A stretch of 64,000 nt of DNA. Origin: Planococcus shenhongbingii. GTDB lineage: Bacteria; Bacillota; Bacilli; Bacillales_A; Planococcaceae. The notes beneath the pieces are model-generated. The model searched no databases. It was not told the DNA's origin and saw only the letters and a program-made list of their open reading frames with translations. Below, in pieces: positions 9,289 to 18,506 of the stretch (its first letter is position 1; each line of letters starts with the position of its first letter). The position numbers and the translations under genes are program-made. The stretch spans positions 1,550,001 to 1,614,000 of the forward strand of contig NZ_CP129235.1 in NCBI RefSeq assembly GCF_030413635.1. The letters run 5' to 3'.

Positions 9289-11940
9289 ATGACTGAACAA
9301 ATGCCAACAACCCAGCAAATGCCGACGAAGTATGATCCGCAATCGATTGAAAAAGGACGCTATGAGTGGTGGGTTGACAACAAATTCTTTGAAGCAAAAC
9401 CGGAAAGCGGCAAAACGCCGTATACCATTGTGATTCCGCCGCCGAACGTTACGGGTAAATTGCACCTGGGGCATGCTTGGGATACAACGCTTCAAGACAT
9501 CATGACACGTATGAAACGCATGCAAGGATTTGACGCCTTATGGCTGCCGGGCATGGATCACGCCGGCATCGCTACACAGGCGAAAGTTGAAGGCAAGCTG
9601 AAAGAGGAAGGGAAGTCCCGCTATGACCTTGGCCGCGAGAAATTCCTTGAAGAGTCGTGGAAATGGAAAGATGAGTATGCAGGCCATATCCGCCAGCAAT
9701 GGTCGAAACTAGGGTTGGGCCTGGATTACTCACGCGAGCGATTTACGCTTGATGAAGGCTTGTCGAATGCCGTTAAAGAAGTATTTGTTAAGCTGTATGA
9801 GAAGAAATTGATTTACCGCGGCAAATACATCATCAACTGGGACCCGGCTACCAAAACCGCGATTTCGGATATCGAAGTTATTTACAAAGACGTACAAGGT
9901 GCGTTCTATCATATGCGCTATCCGTTGACTGACGGCTCCGGTCATATTGAAATCGCGACGACTCGCCCGGAAACGATGCTTGGCGATACGGCGGTAGCGG
10001 TTCATCCGAAAGACGAGCGCTACCAGCATCTAATCGGCAAGACGGTAACATTGCCGATTATCGGCCGCGAAATGGAAATTGTTGCGGATGATTATGTAGA
10101 CATGGAATTCGGAAGCGGTGCAGTGAAAATCACGCCGGCTCACGACCCGAACGACTTTGAAATCGGCAACCGCCATAACTTAGAGCGCGTACTGATCATG
10201 CACGAAGACGGTACGATGAATGAAAACGCCGGCAAATACGAAGGCATGGACCGCTTCGAATGCCGCAAGCAAATCGTTAAAGACTTGCAGGAAATGGATG
10301 TTTTATTCAAAATCGAAGAGCATTTGCATTCGGTTGGGCATTCAGAACGCAGCGGGGCAGTAGTTGAGCCGTACTTGTCGACACAATGGTTTGTTGACAT
10401 GAAGCCGCTGGCACAGCAGTCGGTTGATCTGCAAAAAGGCGAAAATGCCGTTAACTTTGTTCCAGACCGTTTTGAAAAAACGTATCTGCACTGGATGGAA
10501 AACATCCGCGACTGGTGTATTTCCCGTCAATTATGGTGGGGCCATCAGATTCCAGCTTGGTACCATAAAGAAACCGGCGAGATTTACGTAGGAATGGACG
10601 CGCCGGCGGACGCCGAAAACTGGACGCAGGACGAAGACGTTCTTGATACGTGGTTCTCTTCTGCCTTATGGCCGTTCTCGACACTTGGCTGGCCGGCAGA
10701 CAGTGACGATTTGAAACGCTATTACCCAACGGATGCGTTAGTTACTGGCTACGACATCATCAACTTCTGGGTATCACGCATGATTTTTCAGGCGCTAGAG
10801 TTTACTGGCGAAAAACCGTTCAAGGACGTATTGATCCACGGACTGGTTCGTGACGCCGAAGGACGCAAAATGTCGAAATCGCTTGGCAACGGTGTCGATC
10901 CGATGGATGTCATCGCCGAGTACGGAGCGGATTCGCTTCGCTACTTCCTGGCAACTGCATCATCTCCAGGACAGGACCTTCGCTTCTCGATGGAAAAAGT
11001 CGAAAGCATCTGGAACTTTGCCAATAAAATCTGGAATGCTTCCCGTTTCGCATTGATGAACATGGACGGCATGATTTATGAAGAAATCAATCTTTCCGGC
11101 AAGCGCTCGGTTGCCGATTCATGGATTTTGACTCGTTTGAATGAAACCATCGAACAAGTGACGAGTCTGGCTGAACGCTACGAATTCGGCGAAGTGGGCC
11201 GCTCGCTTTACAACTTTATCTGGGATGATTTCTGTGACTGGTACATCGAGATGGCGAAACTGCCTCTATACGGCGAAGACGAAGAAGCGAAGAAAATGAC
11301 GCGTTCGGTTCTTGCTTACGTACTCGACAACACGATGCGTTTATTGCACCCGTTCATGCCATTTATCACAGAAGAAATCTGGCAGAACCTGCCGCATCAA
11401 GGCGACTCGATCACAGTTGCCGCTTGGCCGACGGTTGATGAGTCATTGTCAGACCAAAGCCAGTCGACGAGCATGAAGCTGTTGATGGACATCATCACAG
11501 CGGTTCGCACCATCCGTGCGGAAGTTCAGTCGCCGATGAGCAAGAAAGTGCCATTGACGATTTCAGCGAAAGACGCTGAAACACACGCAGTTCTGGAAGC
11601 GAATGCCGCTTACATCGAGCGTTTCTGCAACCCGGAAACGTTGACGATTGGCCAAAACATCGAAGCACCGGAAAAATCAATGTCAGCCGTTGTATCAGGT
11701 GCTGAATTGTTCATGCCACTTGAAGGCTTGATCGACGTGGAAGCAGAACTTGCCCGCTTGAATAAAGAACTCGAGAAATGGGCAAAAGAAGTCAAACTTG
11801 TTCAAGGCAAACTATCAAACGAACGCTTTGTTTCCAAAGCACCGGAAGCTGTAGTGGCCGAAGAACGCAAAAAAGAAGCCGACTACTTGGAAAAACACGC
11901 GACAGTCGAAAAACGCATGGTTGAATTGCAGAACCTATAA
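9289..11940 (+). CDS. valS: valyl-tRNA synthetase
   Basis: Class I aminoacyl-tRNA synthetase charging tRNA(Val), 883 aa, full length. The HIGH signature is KLHLGHAWD (near residue 50) after PPPNVTG, and the KMSKS loop is [14 protein letters not shown] (near residue 525). The editing CP1 domain lies between ([17 protein letters not shown] near 225). A C-terminal coiled-coil arm rich in K/E (about 800-883) contacts tRNA. AAGGAGG precedes the ATG. Expression is controlled by the upstream T-box. Confidence 0.97.
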   Translation: MTEQMPTTQQMPTKYDPQSIEKGRYEWWVDNKFFEAKPESGKTPYTIVIPPPNVTGKLHLGHAWDTTLQDIMTRMKRMQGFDALWLPGMDHAGIATQAKVEGKLKEEGKSRYDLGREKFLEESWKWKDEYAGHIRQQWSKLGLGLDYSRERFTLDEGLSNAVKEVFVKLYEKKLIYRGKYIINWDPATKTAISDIEVIYKDVQGAFYHMRYPLTDGSGHIEIATTRPETMLGDTAVAVHPKDERYQHLIGKTVTLPIIGREMEIVADDYVDMEFGSGAVKITPAHDPNDFEIGNRHNLERVLIMHEDGTMNENAGKYEGMDRFECRKQIVKDLQEMDVLFKIEEHLHSVGHSERSGAVVEPYLSTQWFVDMKPLAQQSVDLQKGENAVNFVPDRFEKTYLHWMENIRDWCISRQLWWGHQIPAWYHKETGEIYVGMDAPADAENWTQDEDVLDTWFSSALWPFSTLGWPADSDDLKRYYPTDALVTGYDIINFWVSRMIFQALEFTGEKPFKDVLIHGLVRDAEGRKMSKSLGNGVDPMDVIAEYGADSLRYFLATASSPGQDLRFSMEKVESIWNFANKIWNASRFALMNMDGMIYEEINLSGKRSVADSWILTRLNETIEQVTSLAERYEFGEVGRSLYNFIWDDFCDWYIEMAKLPLYGEDEEAKKMTRSVLAYVLDNTMRLLHPFMPFITEEIWQNLPHQGDSITVAAWPTVDESLSDQSQSTSMKLLMDIITAVRTIRAEVQSPMSKKVPLTISAKDAETHAVLEANAAYIERFCNPETLTIGQNIEAPEKSMSAVVSGAELFMPLEGLIDVEAELARLNKELEKWAKEVKLVQGKLSNERFVSKAPEAVVAEERKKEADYLEKHATVEKRMVELQNL

Positions 11941-11976
11941 AAAGCAGCCGCTTCTCTTCGGGGAGCGGCTTTTTTA
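11941..11976 (+). terminator. valS terminator
   Basis: Stem AAGCAGCCGCT-TCTC/GGGGAGCGGCTTTTTT with a T run, directly after the valS stop. Confidence 0.85.
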
Positions 11977-12032
11977 TATTTAAAAAGCTAAATGGTTTTC
12001 TTATCGTCGCTTCCCCAATCAGCCCCCTCCAA

Positions 12033-12061
12033 TTGACACCCATAAACAGACATGTTATATT
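12033..12061 (+). promoter_or_regulatory. tetR-ykkCD promoter
   Basis: Consensus TTGACA (12033-12038), 17-bp spacer, TATATT (12056-12061) with an extended TGT just before the -10. It is among the strongest-looking promoters in the window. Confidence 0.8.
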
Positions 12062-12063
12062 TA

Positions 12064-12083
12064 CCTTACGAACGGTCGGAAGG
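12064..12083. promoter_or_regulatory. candidate TetR operator
   Basis: 20-bp imperfect palindrome CCTTACGAAC/GGTCGGAAGG (8 of 10 positions symmetric). It lies 2 bp after the -10, over the transcription start and just before the regulator's start codon. Position and size fit an autoregulatory TetR-family operator. Confidence 0.6.
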
Positions 12084-12091
12084 GTGATAAC

Positions 12092-12673
12092 GTGACTCAG
12101 CAACAATTAAAAGAAGCTGCATTGAACCGCTTTGCGGAACATGGCTATGATGGAACTTCGATGGCACATATCGCTGAAGACATCGGCATCAAAAAGCAAT
12201 CGATCTATACTTACTTCAAAGGAAAAGATGAACTTTTTCTGCAAGTATTCAACGAAGTCATGGAAAATGAAATAACGACAGTCGTCGGTTTTATTGAACA
12301 AAACAAGACCCGCTCGATTGAGAGCTTTTTATATGATTTTCTTATACACCATAAAGAGCGCTATGAACAGAACGCCGACACCAAATTTTGGCTGCGCATT
12401 TCGTTTTTCCCGCCAGCGCATCTTTACGATGAAGTGATGAAAAACGTATATGCCTATCTGGACAAAATGGAAGAGCTGCTGGAACCGATCATGGAAAAGG
12501 CAGCAGATGAAAAACAGCTCAGCACCAAAATCGATGTTCAGCGGGCAACCGCTGCTTTTCTAGGCGTATTGGACGGTATATTTGTGGAAATGCTGTACGG
12601 AGGACCGGAACGGTTGAACAAAAGACTGGATGCTTCCTGGCATTATTACTGGCGTGGAGTTTCAAAAGATTGA
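12092..12673 (+). CDS. TetR-family transcriptional repressor
   Basis: 193-aa TetR/AcrR-type regulator. The N-terminal helix-turn-helix reads TSMAHIAEDIGIKKQSIYTYFKGKDELF (residues ~21-48), and the C-terminal all-helical ligand domain has no recognisable specificity. It starts with GTG at 12092 after GGAAGG. The SMR pair follows 19 nt downstream in the same direction, with no terminator between, so it most likely represses its own operon and senses a cationic substrate of the pump. The ligand is not predictable. Confidence 0.88.
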   Translation: MTQQQLKEAALNRFAEHGYDGTSMAHIAEDIGIKKQSIYTYFKGKDELFLQVFNEVMENEITTVVGFIEQNKTRSIESFLYDFLIHHKERYEQNADTKFWLRISFFPPAHLYDEVMKNVYAYLDKMEELLEPIMEKAADEKQLSTKIDVQRATAAFLGVLDGIFVEMLYGGPERLNKRLDASWHYYWRGVSKD

Positions 12674-12692
12674 TGAAAGTCGAGGAAATGAT

Positions 12693-13034
12693 ATGAATAT
12701 GCATTGGATGCTGGTCATTGTTGCAGGGATCATTGAAATATTATGGGCAATCGGATTGAAGTATGCTTCCAGCGTGATGGCCTGGGTGGTCGTCGCCGTC
12801 CTTATATATATTTCATTCGTTGTGCTGTTGAAAGCTTTGGAAAAAGTGCCGGTTGCCACAGCGTATGCGGTGTTTACAGGCATCGGGACAGCAGGTACGG
12901 TCATTGTGGAAATGGTTGTATTCGGAGAACCGTTCAGCTGGACGAAAGTATTTTTCATCAGCTTATTGCTGGCGGGCGTCATCGGGCTGAAGCTGGTTAC
13001 CGCAGATCCGGACAAGAAAGAAGAGGTAGTGTAA
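12693..13034 (+). CDS. ykkC: small multidrug resistance pump subunit, YkkC-type
   Basis: Four-helix SMR/DMT-family exporter subunit, 113 aa. The essential membrane glutamate is E14-like in GIIEILWAIGLKYA, and the family block PVATAYAVFTGIGTAGTV is intact. The ending VIGLKLVT plus a charged tail is like B. subtilis YkkC. ATG 12693 is chosen over upstream in-frame codons because GAGGA lies 6 nt before it. It is paired with the next gene, with 1 nt between stop and start, as expected for a heteromeric pump. B. subtilis ykkCD is controlled by a guanidine riboswitch, but here a TetR gene takes that position. Confidence 0.85.
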   Translation: MNMHWMLVIVAGIIEILWAIGLKYASSVMAWVVVAVLIYISFVVLLKALEKVPVATAYAVFTGIGTAGTVIVEMVVFGEPFSWTKVFFISLLLAGVIGLKLVTADPDKKEEVV

Positions 13035-13035
13035 T

Positions 13036-13350
13036 ATGGCTTGGATATACTTGATATTAGCTGGCTGTTTTGAAGTATTAGGGGTAATCGGCATGAACCG
13101 GGTCGTTAAATACAAGACGCTCGACGCCTACGTCATCTTGGTCGGCGGATTCGTGGTCAGCTTCAGCTTACTGGGCTTGGCGATGAGAACGTTGCCGATG
13201 GGATTGTCTTACGCTGTTTGGACCGGAATCGGAACCGTCGGCGGCACACTGGTCGGCATGTTCATCTACGGCGAATCAAAAGACTGGAAGCGGATCGGTT
13301 TTATCGCCATGATTGTGGCAGCTGTGATCGGGCTGAAACTGACTTCTTAA
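13036..13350 (+). CDS. ykkD: small multidrug resistance pump subunit, YkkD-type
   Basis: 104-aa, four transmembrane helices, partner of the preceding SMR subunit. The conserved glutamate is in AGCFEVLGVIGMN and the block PMGLSYAVWTGIGTVGG matches YkkD. The two subunits differ in charged-loop pattern, consistent with the antiparallel dual-topology heterodimer of paired SMR proteins. A strong terminator follows. Confidence 0.85.
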   Translation: MAWIYLILAGCFEVLGVIGMNRVVKYKTLDAYVILVGGFVVSFSLLGLAMRTLPMGLSYAVWTGIGTVGGTLVGMFIYGESKDWKRIGFIAMIVAAVIGLKLTS

Positions 13351-13361
13351 TAAAATAGCAG

Positions 13362-13396
13362 AGCGCTCCTGAATGAAATTCAGGAGCGCTTTTTTA
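13362..13396 (+). terminator. terminator after ykkD
   Basis: Perfect 13-bp stem AGCGCTCCTGAAT/ATTCAGGAGCGCT with a GAA loop and seven T residues. Confidence 0.92.
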
Positions 13397-13460
13397 TCAT
13401 TACTATCGAGGAAATATTAAACATCTAAACTTACGACATGCTACATAATGGCATCTCTAT

Positions 13461-13556
13461 CGGCGTTTCACAACTAGTCTATCGCCGTTTTGCCGTTTTC
13501 AATCGGTGTTTCAACGATTTCAAACGACGTTTCAAAGCTTTCTAACGGTGTTTCCA
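13461..13556 (+). repeat. 21-bp-phased CGGCGTTTC array
   Basis: Five degenerate copies of CG(G/C/A)(C/T)GTTT(C) start at 13461, 13483, 13504, 13525 and 13546 (spacing 22, 21, 21, 21). They lie between the convergent ends of ykkD and the minus-strand ATP-grasp operon and have no coding potential. Confidence 0.65.
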
Positions 13557-13574
13557 AATTTCCGCAAGGCAATT

Positions 13575-13604
13575 AAAAAAACAGCCTGCAACCAGCAGAC
13601 TGTT
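13575..13604 (-). terminator. terminator of the ATP-grasp pair
   Basis: On the minus strand, stem AACAGTCTGC/GCAGGCTGTT (10 bp, one G-U) is followed by a run of seven T (A run 13575-13581 on +), just after the stop of the downstream ATP-grasp gene. Confidence 0.85.
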
Positions 13605-13611
13605 CAAACTT

Positions 13612-14403
13612 CTATTCCTTCTTCGGCCGGAAAGGCCGTTCTTTTTCAAGCTTCTTCAAATGTCCGACCAGCAATTCGGCGATATTAGCTTCATGCGTTT
13701 CATAAAAAGACCGCGCTCCGACGGGATCTTCGATTTCATTGAACAAATGCCGGCCGTCCGGCAGCAGCAAGAAGTCAATTCCGATATAGTCGCTATTCAA
13801 AGACCGCGCTATTTTCAGCACATCTTTTTCCTGTGCCGCTGAAACCACATATTTCTCTGCCGAACCGCCGAGCGAGTAATTGGCTTTAAATGAATCAGCA
13901 GAACTTCTTTTAACAGCGCCAACCACTTCGTTGCCAATGACATAGACCCGCACATCCGCGGTATGTTCCACAATTGGCTGAAAGATCAGCGATTCCGATT
14001 CAAATGAAATGTCATCCAGAGATTCAACCATCTCGACTTCAGTACCGCCGTGGCCATCTGCGGATTTTACGACACAAGGAAACTCCGGAGCTTGCCGGAA
14101 AGTCGGAACGACCGGCATGCCGAGCAGCAGCATCAATTGAAAGCTCTGCCATTTGTCATTCGCCACGCGGTTCACTTCCGCCCGGTTCACCAGAAAAATA
14201 CCCCGGTCTTCCAGAAAGCGGGCAGCTTCCGGCCGGCGCACGCGAAACAGCACCAGCTCATCCGCAAGTTCCCCGGCCAAACGCTCCAGCCCGTCTACAG
14301 TCCAGTCATCCCATTCCACCAAACGAAACCCTTTAAAGCGCTGCAATTCGCGGATAAACCCGATATTGCGCTGGGCATCTGCCGACTCATACAAAACGAT
14401 CAT
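13612..14403 (-). CDS. RimK-type ATP-grasp ligase, second gene of pair
   Basis: 263-aa protein with the ATP-grasp architecture: an N-terminal pre-grasp region (VEWDDWTVDGLERLAGEL), a central nucleotide lobe (PCVVKSADGHGGTEV, residues ~108-122, with lysine and glycine-rich loop) and C-terminal Mg-binding residues (IGIDFLLLPDGRHLFNEIEDPVGARSF, ~205-231, D and E/N pair). ATP-grasp ligases join a carboxylate to an amine or thiol through an acyl phosphate. Substrate unknown. Its start overlaps the upstream partner by 4 nt. The C-terminus is basic (PFRPKKE). Confidence 0.8.
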   Translation of the reverse strand: MIVLYESADAQRNIGFIRELQRFKGFRLVEWDDWTVDGLERLAGELADELVLFRVRRPEAARFLEDRGIFLVNRAEVNRVANDKWQSFQLMLLLGMPVVPTFRQAPEFPCVVKSADGHGGTEVEMVESLDDISFESESLIFQPIVEHTADVRVYVIGNEVVGAVKRSSADSFKANYSLGGSAEKYVVSAAQEKDVLKIARSLNSDYIGIDFLLLPDGRHLFNEIEDPVGARSFYETHEANIAELLVGHLKKLEKERPFRPKKE

Positions 14404-15263
14404 CGCAAATCCTCCAATATATAGGCGATCATGGCGTCCGCTACGTTGACGCCTGTCACATTCAGGATGTTGCGGATATGCGCCGCCGCATTGACTTCGC
14501 AGACAAGCGGCTGTTCATCCGCATCAAACAACAAATCCACTCCGGCGAACACCGCTCCGACAGCTTCCGCTGCCTCCAATGCCATCTGTTTTTGTGCTTC
14601 GGTCAAATCGATAGGAGAGGCGACTCCGCCATTTGTGATATTGGCGCGGAAATCCGTTTCGGAATGGCGGTACATCGCCGCAACGATTTTTCCGCCGACA
14701 ATATTCACCCGGATGTCCCGACCGCGGCTGGAAGAGATAAACTCCTGGAACACAAAATCGATGCCGCGCAGTGCTTCGACTTTATCATAAAACTCTTTTT
14801 CATTTTCAATCAAATAGACTTTCACCCCGAACGAGCCGTGGCCTTCTTTAATGATCATCGGAAATGTTAATTCCTCCATAATCCGTTCAAAATAACCTGA
14901 TTCCAGAATAGAGAAGTTGGGATACACTTTCGGCGCCACAATCGTTCTCGGCATAGGCAGGCCGGCTGACGCCAGGCGGATATACTGTGTGGCTTTATTG
15001 TCGCACAAGTCGATGATCGCCGGGTCGTTATACACTGGCACGCCGCGGCTTTTCAGGAAATATCCGAGCAGGATATCCTTATCCAGCAAAACGGCAAAGT
15101 CCGGCATTTCTGCATCGTTCTTCAAGTCCATCAGGATATCATGATTCTTCATTATATGGACCGCAACGCCGGCGCGTTCTGCCGCTTCAGCAACAAGGCG
15201 CGCCTGGTCTGCGAATTTATCGGAAACCAAACTCCCGTTGTAAATCACCCAACATGTTGTCAT
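14400..15263 (-). CDS. RimK-type ATP-grasp ligase, first gene of pair
   Basis: 287-aa RimK-like ATP-grasp protein. A Rossmann-like N-terminal domain includes PDFAVLLDKDILLGYFLKSRG. An ATP-binding lobe is seen at FPMIIKEGHGSFGVKVYLIE (~133-152), RDIRVNIVGGKIVAAMYRHS matches the RimK/LysX DxRVxVxG strand, and metal ligands are in GVDLLFDADEQPLVCEVNAA (~243-262, D, E, N). The family includes enzymes adding glutamate or lysine to peptides and carriers. Here both genes are paralogous enzymes in one two-gene operon, with no obvious peptide substrate nearby. It shares a bidirectional promoter region with folC. Confidence 0.82.
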   Translation of the reverse strand: MTTCWVIYNGSLVSDKFADQARLVAEAAERAGVAVHIMKNHDILMDLKNDAEMPDFAVLLDKDILLGYFLKSRGVPVYNDPAIIDLCDNKATQYIRLASAGLPMPRTIVAPKVYPNFSILESGYFERIMEELTFPMIIKEGHGSFGVKVYLIENEKEFYDKVEALRGIDFVFQEFISSSRGRDIRVNIVGGKIVAAMYRHSETDFRANITNGGVASPIDLTEAQKQMALEAAEAVGAVFAGVDLLFDADEQPLVCEVNAAAHIRNILNVTGVNVADAMIAYILEDLR

Positions 15264-15282
15264 TTCTACGCCACCTTCGTGC

Positions 15283-15292
15283 TATAATTATA
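15283..15292. promoter_or_regulatory. shared -10 palindrome of divergent folC / ATP-grasp promoters
   Basis: The 10-bp perfect palindrome TATAATTATA holds a TATAAT on each strand. On + (toward folC) it is preceded by TGC, an extended -10. On minus (toward the ATP-grasp pair) a TTAAAC lies 17 bp upstream (15310-15315 on +). The two transcription units therefore appear to use one overlapping core. Confidence 0.55.
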
Positions 15293-15335
15293 CTTAAAAA
15301 GTGTATCACGTTTAACGCGGAAAGGAGGCTATATA

Positions 15336-16532
15336 ATGATAAATGGACTTGAGATTTATAAAAAGAAATGGAATATCGAAACGGATCGATCGATCAAGCC
15401 AGGCTTGCAGGCCATTACGGCCGCATTAGAGGAATTAAACAACCCGCATCAAAAAGGTTACTTTATACATATCGCCGGCACTAACGGCAAAGGTTCGACT
15501 GGTGCTTTTCTAGCCGCCATTTTGCGGAAGCATGGGCTGACAGTCGGCAATTTCTATTCGCCAAACATAGAAGACCTGCACGACCAGATCCAAGTGGACG
15601 GAAAACCGGTAACGGAAGAAGAAATGGACAGCGCCATGGCGCGTTTATCGAAACTCGAAACGCCGCTGACAGATTTCGAATTGCTGACGGCGGCAGCTTT
15701 TTTGATATTCGAGCAAAAAAAGCCGGACATCACGATTATGGAAGCGGGGATGGGAGGCAGGTTCGACAGCACGAACGTCATTGATCCTGAACTCGCTATC
15801 ATCACCTCGATTTCCTATGAGCACACAAATTTTTTGGGCAATACACTGGAAAATATTGCTTGGCATAAAGCAGGAATTGTAAAAAAATGGAAACCAATTA
15901 TTATCGGTCAACTTCCGGAAGAAGCCCGAAATATTATTGAAAATGAAGCAAAGATGCTTCACGCAGAACTGATTCTGCCGGAAAAGCAAATCGATATCGA
16001 ATTAAAACTAAAAGGCAGACACCAAAAAGAAAATGCCAAACTGGCGCTTGAAGCAGCAAAAGAAATTCTGCTGCTGAAGTTCAATCATGATATGGCAGAA
16101 AATGCGCTAGCCGGTGCTACCATTCCGTTCCGTTTTGAAGAAATCTATCCGAATCTCGTTATGGACGGAGCCCACAACGAAGCGAGCATCAAAGCATTAG
16201 TGGAAACGATCAAAGAACAATATCCCGGCAGGCCGATCCATATTGTCATGGGAATCCTGAAAGATAAAGAATACACAAAGATTCTCCGCCATTTGGAAAC
16301 GGTCAGTGATCATTTCACATTCGTTGATTTCGAAAACGAACGTGCCCTCTCAGCGAAAATTTTATTTTCAGAAAATAGAAGTAAAATAAAGACAATTGCC
16401 AAATATTATGATATATTACCTGTACCAAATAAAAAAGAAGTGACCATAGTCACAGGTTCTCTCTATTTATTGTCAAATCTTCGAAATAACCATTTTGAGA
16501 TGTTCGAAAACTATCAGATCCAGAAAAACTAA
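15336..16532 (+). CDS. folC: folylpolyglutamate / dihydrofolate synthase
   Basis: Mur-ligase-like enzyme adding glutamate to folates (and to dihydropteroate if bifunctional). It is 398 aa, slightly shorter than the usual 420-440. The ATP P-loop is GTNGKGST (near residue 50). EAGMGGRFDSTNVI and ITSISYEHTNFLGNT are the FolC signatures. The C-terminal ligase lobe contains LVMDGAHNEASI. AAAGGAGG precedes the ATG. The valS-folC order follows the Bacillus chromosome, with the TetR/SMR and ATP-grasp genes lying between them here. Confidence 0.93.
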   Translation: MINGLEIYKKKWNIETDRSIKPGLQAITAALEELNNPHQKGYFIHIAGTNGKGSTGAFLAAILRKHGLTVGNFYSPNIEDLHDQIQVDGKPVTEEEMDSAMARLSKLETPLTDFELLTAAAFLIFEQKKPDITIMEAGMGGRFDSTNVIDPELAIITSISYEHTNFLGNTLENIAWHKAGIVKKWKPIIIGQLPEEARNIIENEAKMLHAELILPEKQIDIELKLKGRHQKENAKLALEAAKEILLLKFNHDMAENALAGATIPFRFEEIYPNLVMDGAHNEASIKALVETIKEQYPGRPIHIVMGILKDKEYTKILRHLETVSDHFTFVDFENERALSAKILFSENRSKIKTIAKYYDILPVPNKKEVTIVTGSLYLLSNLRNNHFEMFENYQIQKN

Positions 16533-16579
16533 CAGAGCGGTTCACTATAAATGCCAATTAAATCAGGGGAGTTGATGGA

Positions 16580-18283
16580 ATGGGAGAATTAAGCAAAAGA
16601 ACAATGGCACTCTGGGCTCTTTGGCTTTTGCTTGTGCCCCCCGGCTTGTTCCTGGTCTATCAGACTTTTCCTCCTCCTGAAATCGATCCGTGGCATTTAA
16701 CCGCCTATGTCCTGTTTTTTGTCATCACTTGTTTGATGCCGATGAACATCAACGGGGCCTCGACTTATCTGGTGCAATGGGTGACCATTGCTGTGTTCTT
16801 AAAATACGGAATATTCGTTGAAATCTTGATTTCCCAGCTGACCATGCTGATTGTTTTAACGAGAAGCCGTACAGATGAACCCCTTTCCATGCGCATTCCT
16901 TTCAACTCTACGATGTTTTTCCTGATTTCCTGCTGTTCGGGACTAGCTTATCTCGCAGCAGGCGGCCAGATCGGTTCGCTCAACCTAGTCCATATTATTT
17001 TCTACGGCTTGATTTTCCAGATCGTTTCGGTCATTGCTAACCAGATCATTTATTATTCCTATGACCGCTTTACAGGGAGCAAAGCGAAATTCTTTTCGGT
17101 TGATGCCATGTGGGATTTCGCCTTGACACTTCTCGTGTTCCCTTATGCCATCGCTTTGTATATTTCAGAAGCCTATATCGGCATTCCAGCGCTATTGCTG
17201 CTGGGGATTCCATTCCTAATCATGACATTCGTCATGAAAATGTATAACAACTCCGAGCAGATTACCAGCGACTTGAAAAAAGCGGGGGAAATCGGCCACC
17301 AGCTGGCAGAACGGCTGTCAACCGACGAAGTGCTCGATCAGTTTGTCATCCAGGTATCCAAAATGTTTAAGGCGGATTATGCCTACGTCATCGATTACCG
17401 CGATGGCAATCTCTTGATGCTGCGCATGTATGAAAATCAGGAGTTCGAGAAATTCTCCGTTCCGCCTGTCCGCTATCATAAAGGCATTGCAGGAAATGTG
17501 ATTGTCACAAATACACCCGTTATATATAGGAAGAAAAGCGAATGGAAAGATATTGTAACCGGCTATATTCCAATCGATACGGAAAGCATCATGTGCACAC
17601 CAATCGCCCGGAACAATAAAATCGAAGGTGTCTTATTGCTCGCTTCCCGCAAAAAATACGCATTTGTCAGCCACCAATTAAAAATCTTGGATATCTTGAG
17701 CACGTATTTTGCCGTGTCGCTTGAAAAAGCAGGCTACGTCCAAAAAGCCATTGCCAAAAGCGAACGCTGCGGATTGACGAAACTCTATAATTACCGTTAC
17801 TTGGATAAAGCGCTAGAGAAAAGCATGGAAAAAGTGAACACTGGAAAAATCGATAATTTGTCGCTTGTCATGATGGACATTGATCATTTTAAAGGAATCA
17901 ACGACAAATACGGCCATCAAAGCGGCAACGACATTCTGATTGAATTGGCCCGCATCCTAGAAGCCGAAGTAGGCAGGGAAGGCATTGTAGCACGATACGG
18001 CGGAGAAGAATTCGTCATCATGTTCGAGAACTACAGCAAAGACCTGGCCTTATTGTTTGCAGAATCCCTTCGCAAAAAAATCGAGAAGCATGAATTCCTT
18101 CTGCAAAGAGATTTGGATAAGGAACGCTCAACTGAAAACGTTCATATTACGTTGAGCATCGGCGTGTCGACGGCACCTGATGACAGTGACGAGCCGAACG
18201 CATTAATCCGCAACGCGGATCGAGCCTTATACATCGGCGCGAAACAAGCCGGGCGAAACAAAGTAGCTGCATACGTAAAATAA
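16580..18283 (+). CDS. membrane GAF-GGDEF diguanylate cyclase
   Basis: 567 aa. Residues ~10-215 form about seven hydrophobic helices (a MASE-like sensor region), ~245-395 a GAF-type domain, and ~410-567 a GGDEF domain. The active site RYGGEEF (near 472-478) is intact, as is the metal-binding DIDHFKGINDKYGHQSGN stretch, so it should make c-di-GMP. The usual product-inhibition motif RxxD five residues before the active site is absent (G-R-E-G). The gene lies directly upstream of the pilus locus, 224 bp before the first prepilin gene, suggesting a link to pilus control. Confidence 0.88.
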   Translation: MGELSKRTMALWALWLLLVPPGLFLVYQTFPPPEIDPWHLTAYVLFFVITCLMPMNINGASTYLVQWVTIAVFLKYGIFVEILISQLTMLIVLTRSRTDEPLSMRIPFNSTMFFLISCCSGLAYLAAGGQIGSLNLVHIIFYGLIFQIVSVIANQIIYYSYDRFTGSKAKFFSVDAMWDFALTLLVFPYAIALYISEAYIGIPALLLLGIPFLIMTFVMKMYNNSEQITSDLKKAGEIGHQLAERLSTDEVLDQFVIQVSKMFKADYAYVIDYRDGNLLMLRMYENQEFEKFSVPPVRYHKGIAGNVIVTNTPVIYRKKSEWKDIVTGYIPIDTESIMCTPIARNNKIEGVLLLASRKKYAFVSHQLKILDILSTYFAVSLEKAGYVQKAIAKSERCGLTKLYNYRYLDKALEKSMEKVNTGKIDNLSLVMMDIDHFKGINDKYGHQSGNDILIELARILEAEVGREGIVARYGGEEFVIMFENYSKDLALLFAESLRKKIEKHEFLLQRDLDKERSTENVHITLSIGVSTAPDDSDEPNALIRNADRALYIGAKQAGRNKVAAYVK

Positions 18284-18325
18284 GGCTGTGAATTGAGGGG
18301 TAACTCATTTCACGGCCTTTTTTCC
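18282..18325 (+). terminator. terminator after the GGDEF gene
   Basis: Stem AAGGCTGTGAA/TTCACGGCCTT, continued by TGAG/CTCA, followed by TTTTTT; it starts within the stop codon. Confidence 0.8.
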
Positions 18326-18397
18326 TATGCATTCGACCATTCGACTTTAAAAAATTAGTAAAAAGAATAGATTTTACTGCAAATAAACGGTGCATCT

Positions 18398-18429
18398 TTG
18401 TAGATAAAATGTAATAATAAGCTTATAAT
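18398..18429 (+). promoter_or_regulatory. possible promoter of the pilus locus
   Basis: AT-rich stretch with TTGTAG (18398-18403) and TATAAT (18424-18429) 20 bp apart. The spacing is longer than ideal, so this is a tentative start for the first prepilin genes. Confidence 0.35.
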
Positions 18430-18506
18430 ATCGAATAGACTAAAAGAGAGTTTTAAAAGTAAAAAATATACATCTTGTTATTACTTAATAAAGTGGGATG
18501 GTGGAA

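Noticed and set aside
11977..12092. Guanidine-I riboswitch in front of the YkkCD-type genes
   Set aside because: Only 115 bp of leader precede the TetR gene, without the required structure. The SMR genes themselves follow the TetR gene with 19 nt.
13974..14336. + strand open frames opposite the ATP-grasp genes
   Set aside because: Pro/Arg/Ser-rich shadows in a high-GC coding region. The minus-strand frames carry ATP-grasp motifs, overlapping starts and a terminator.
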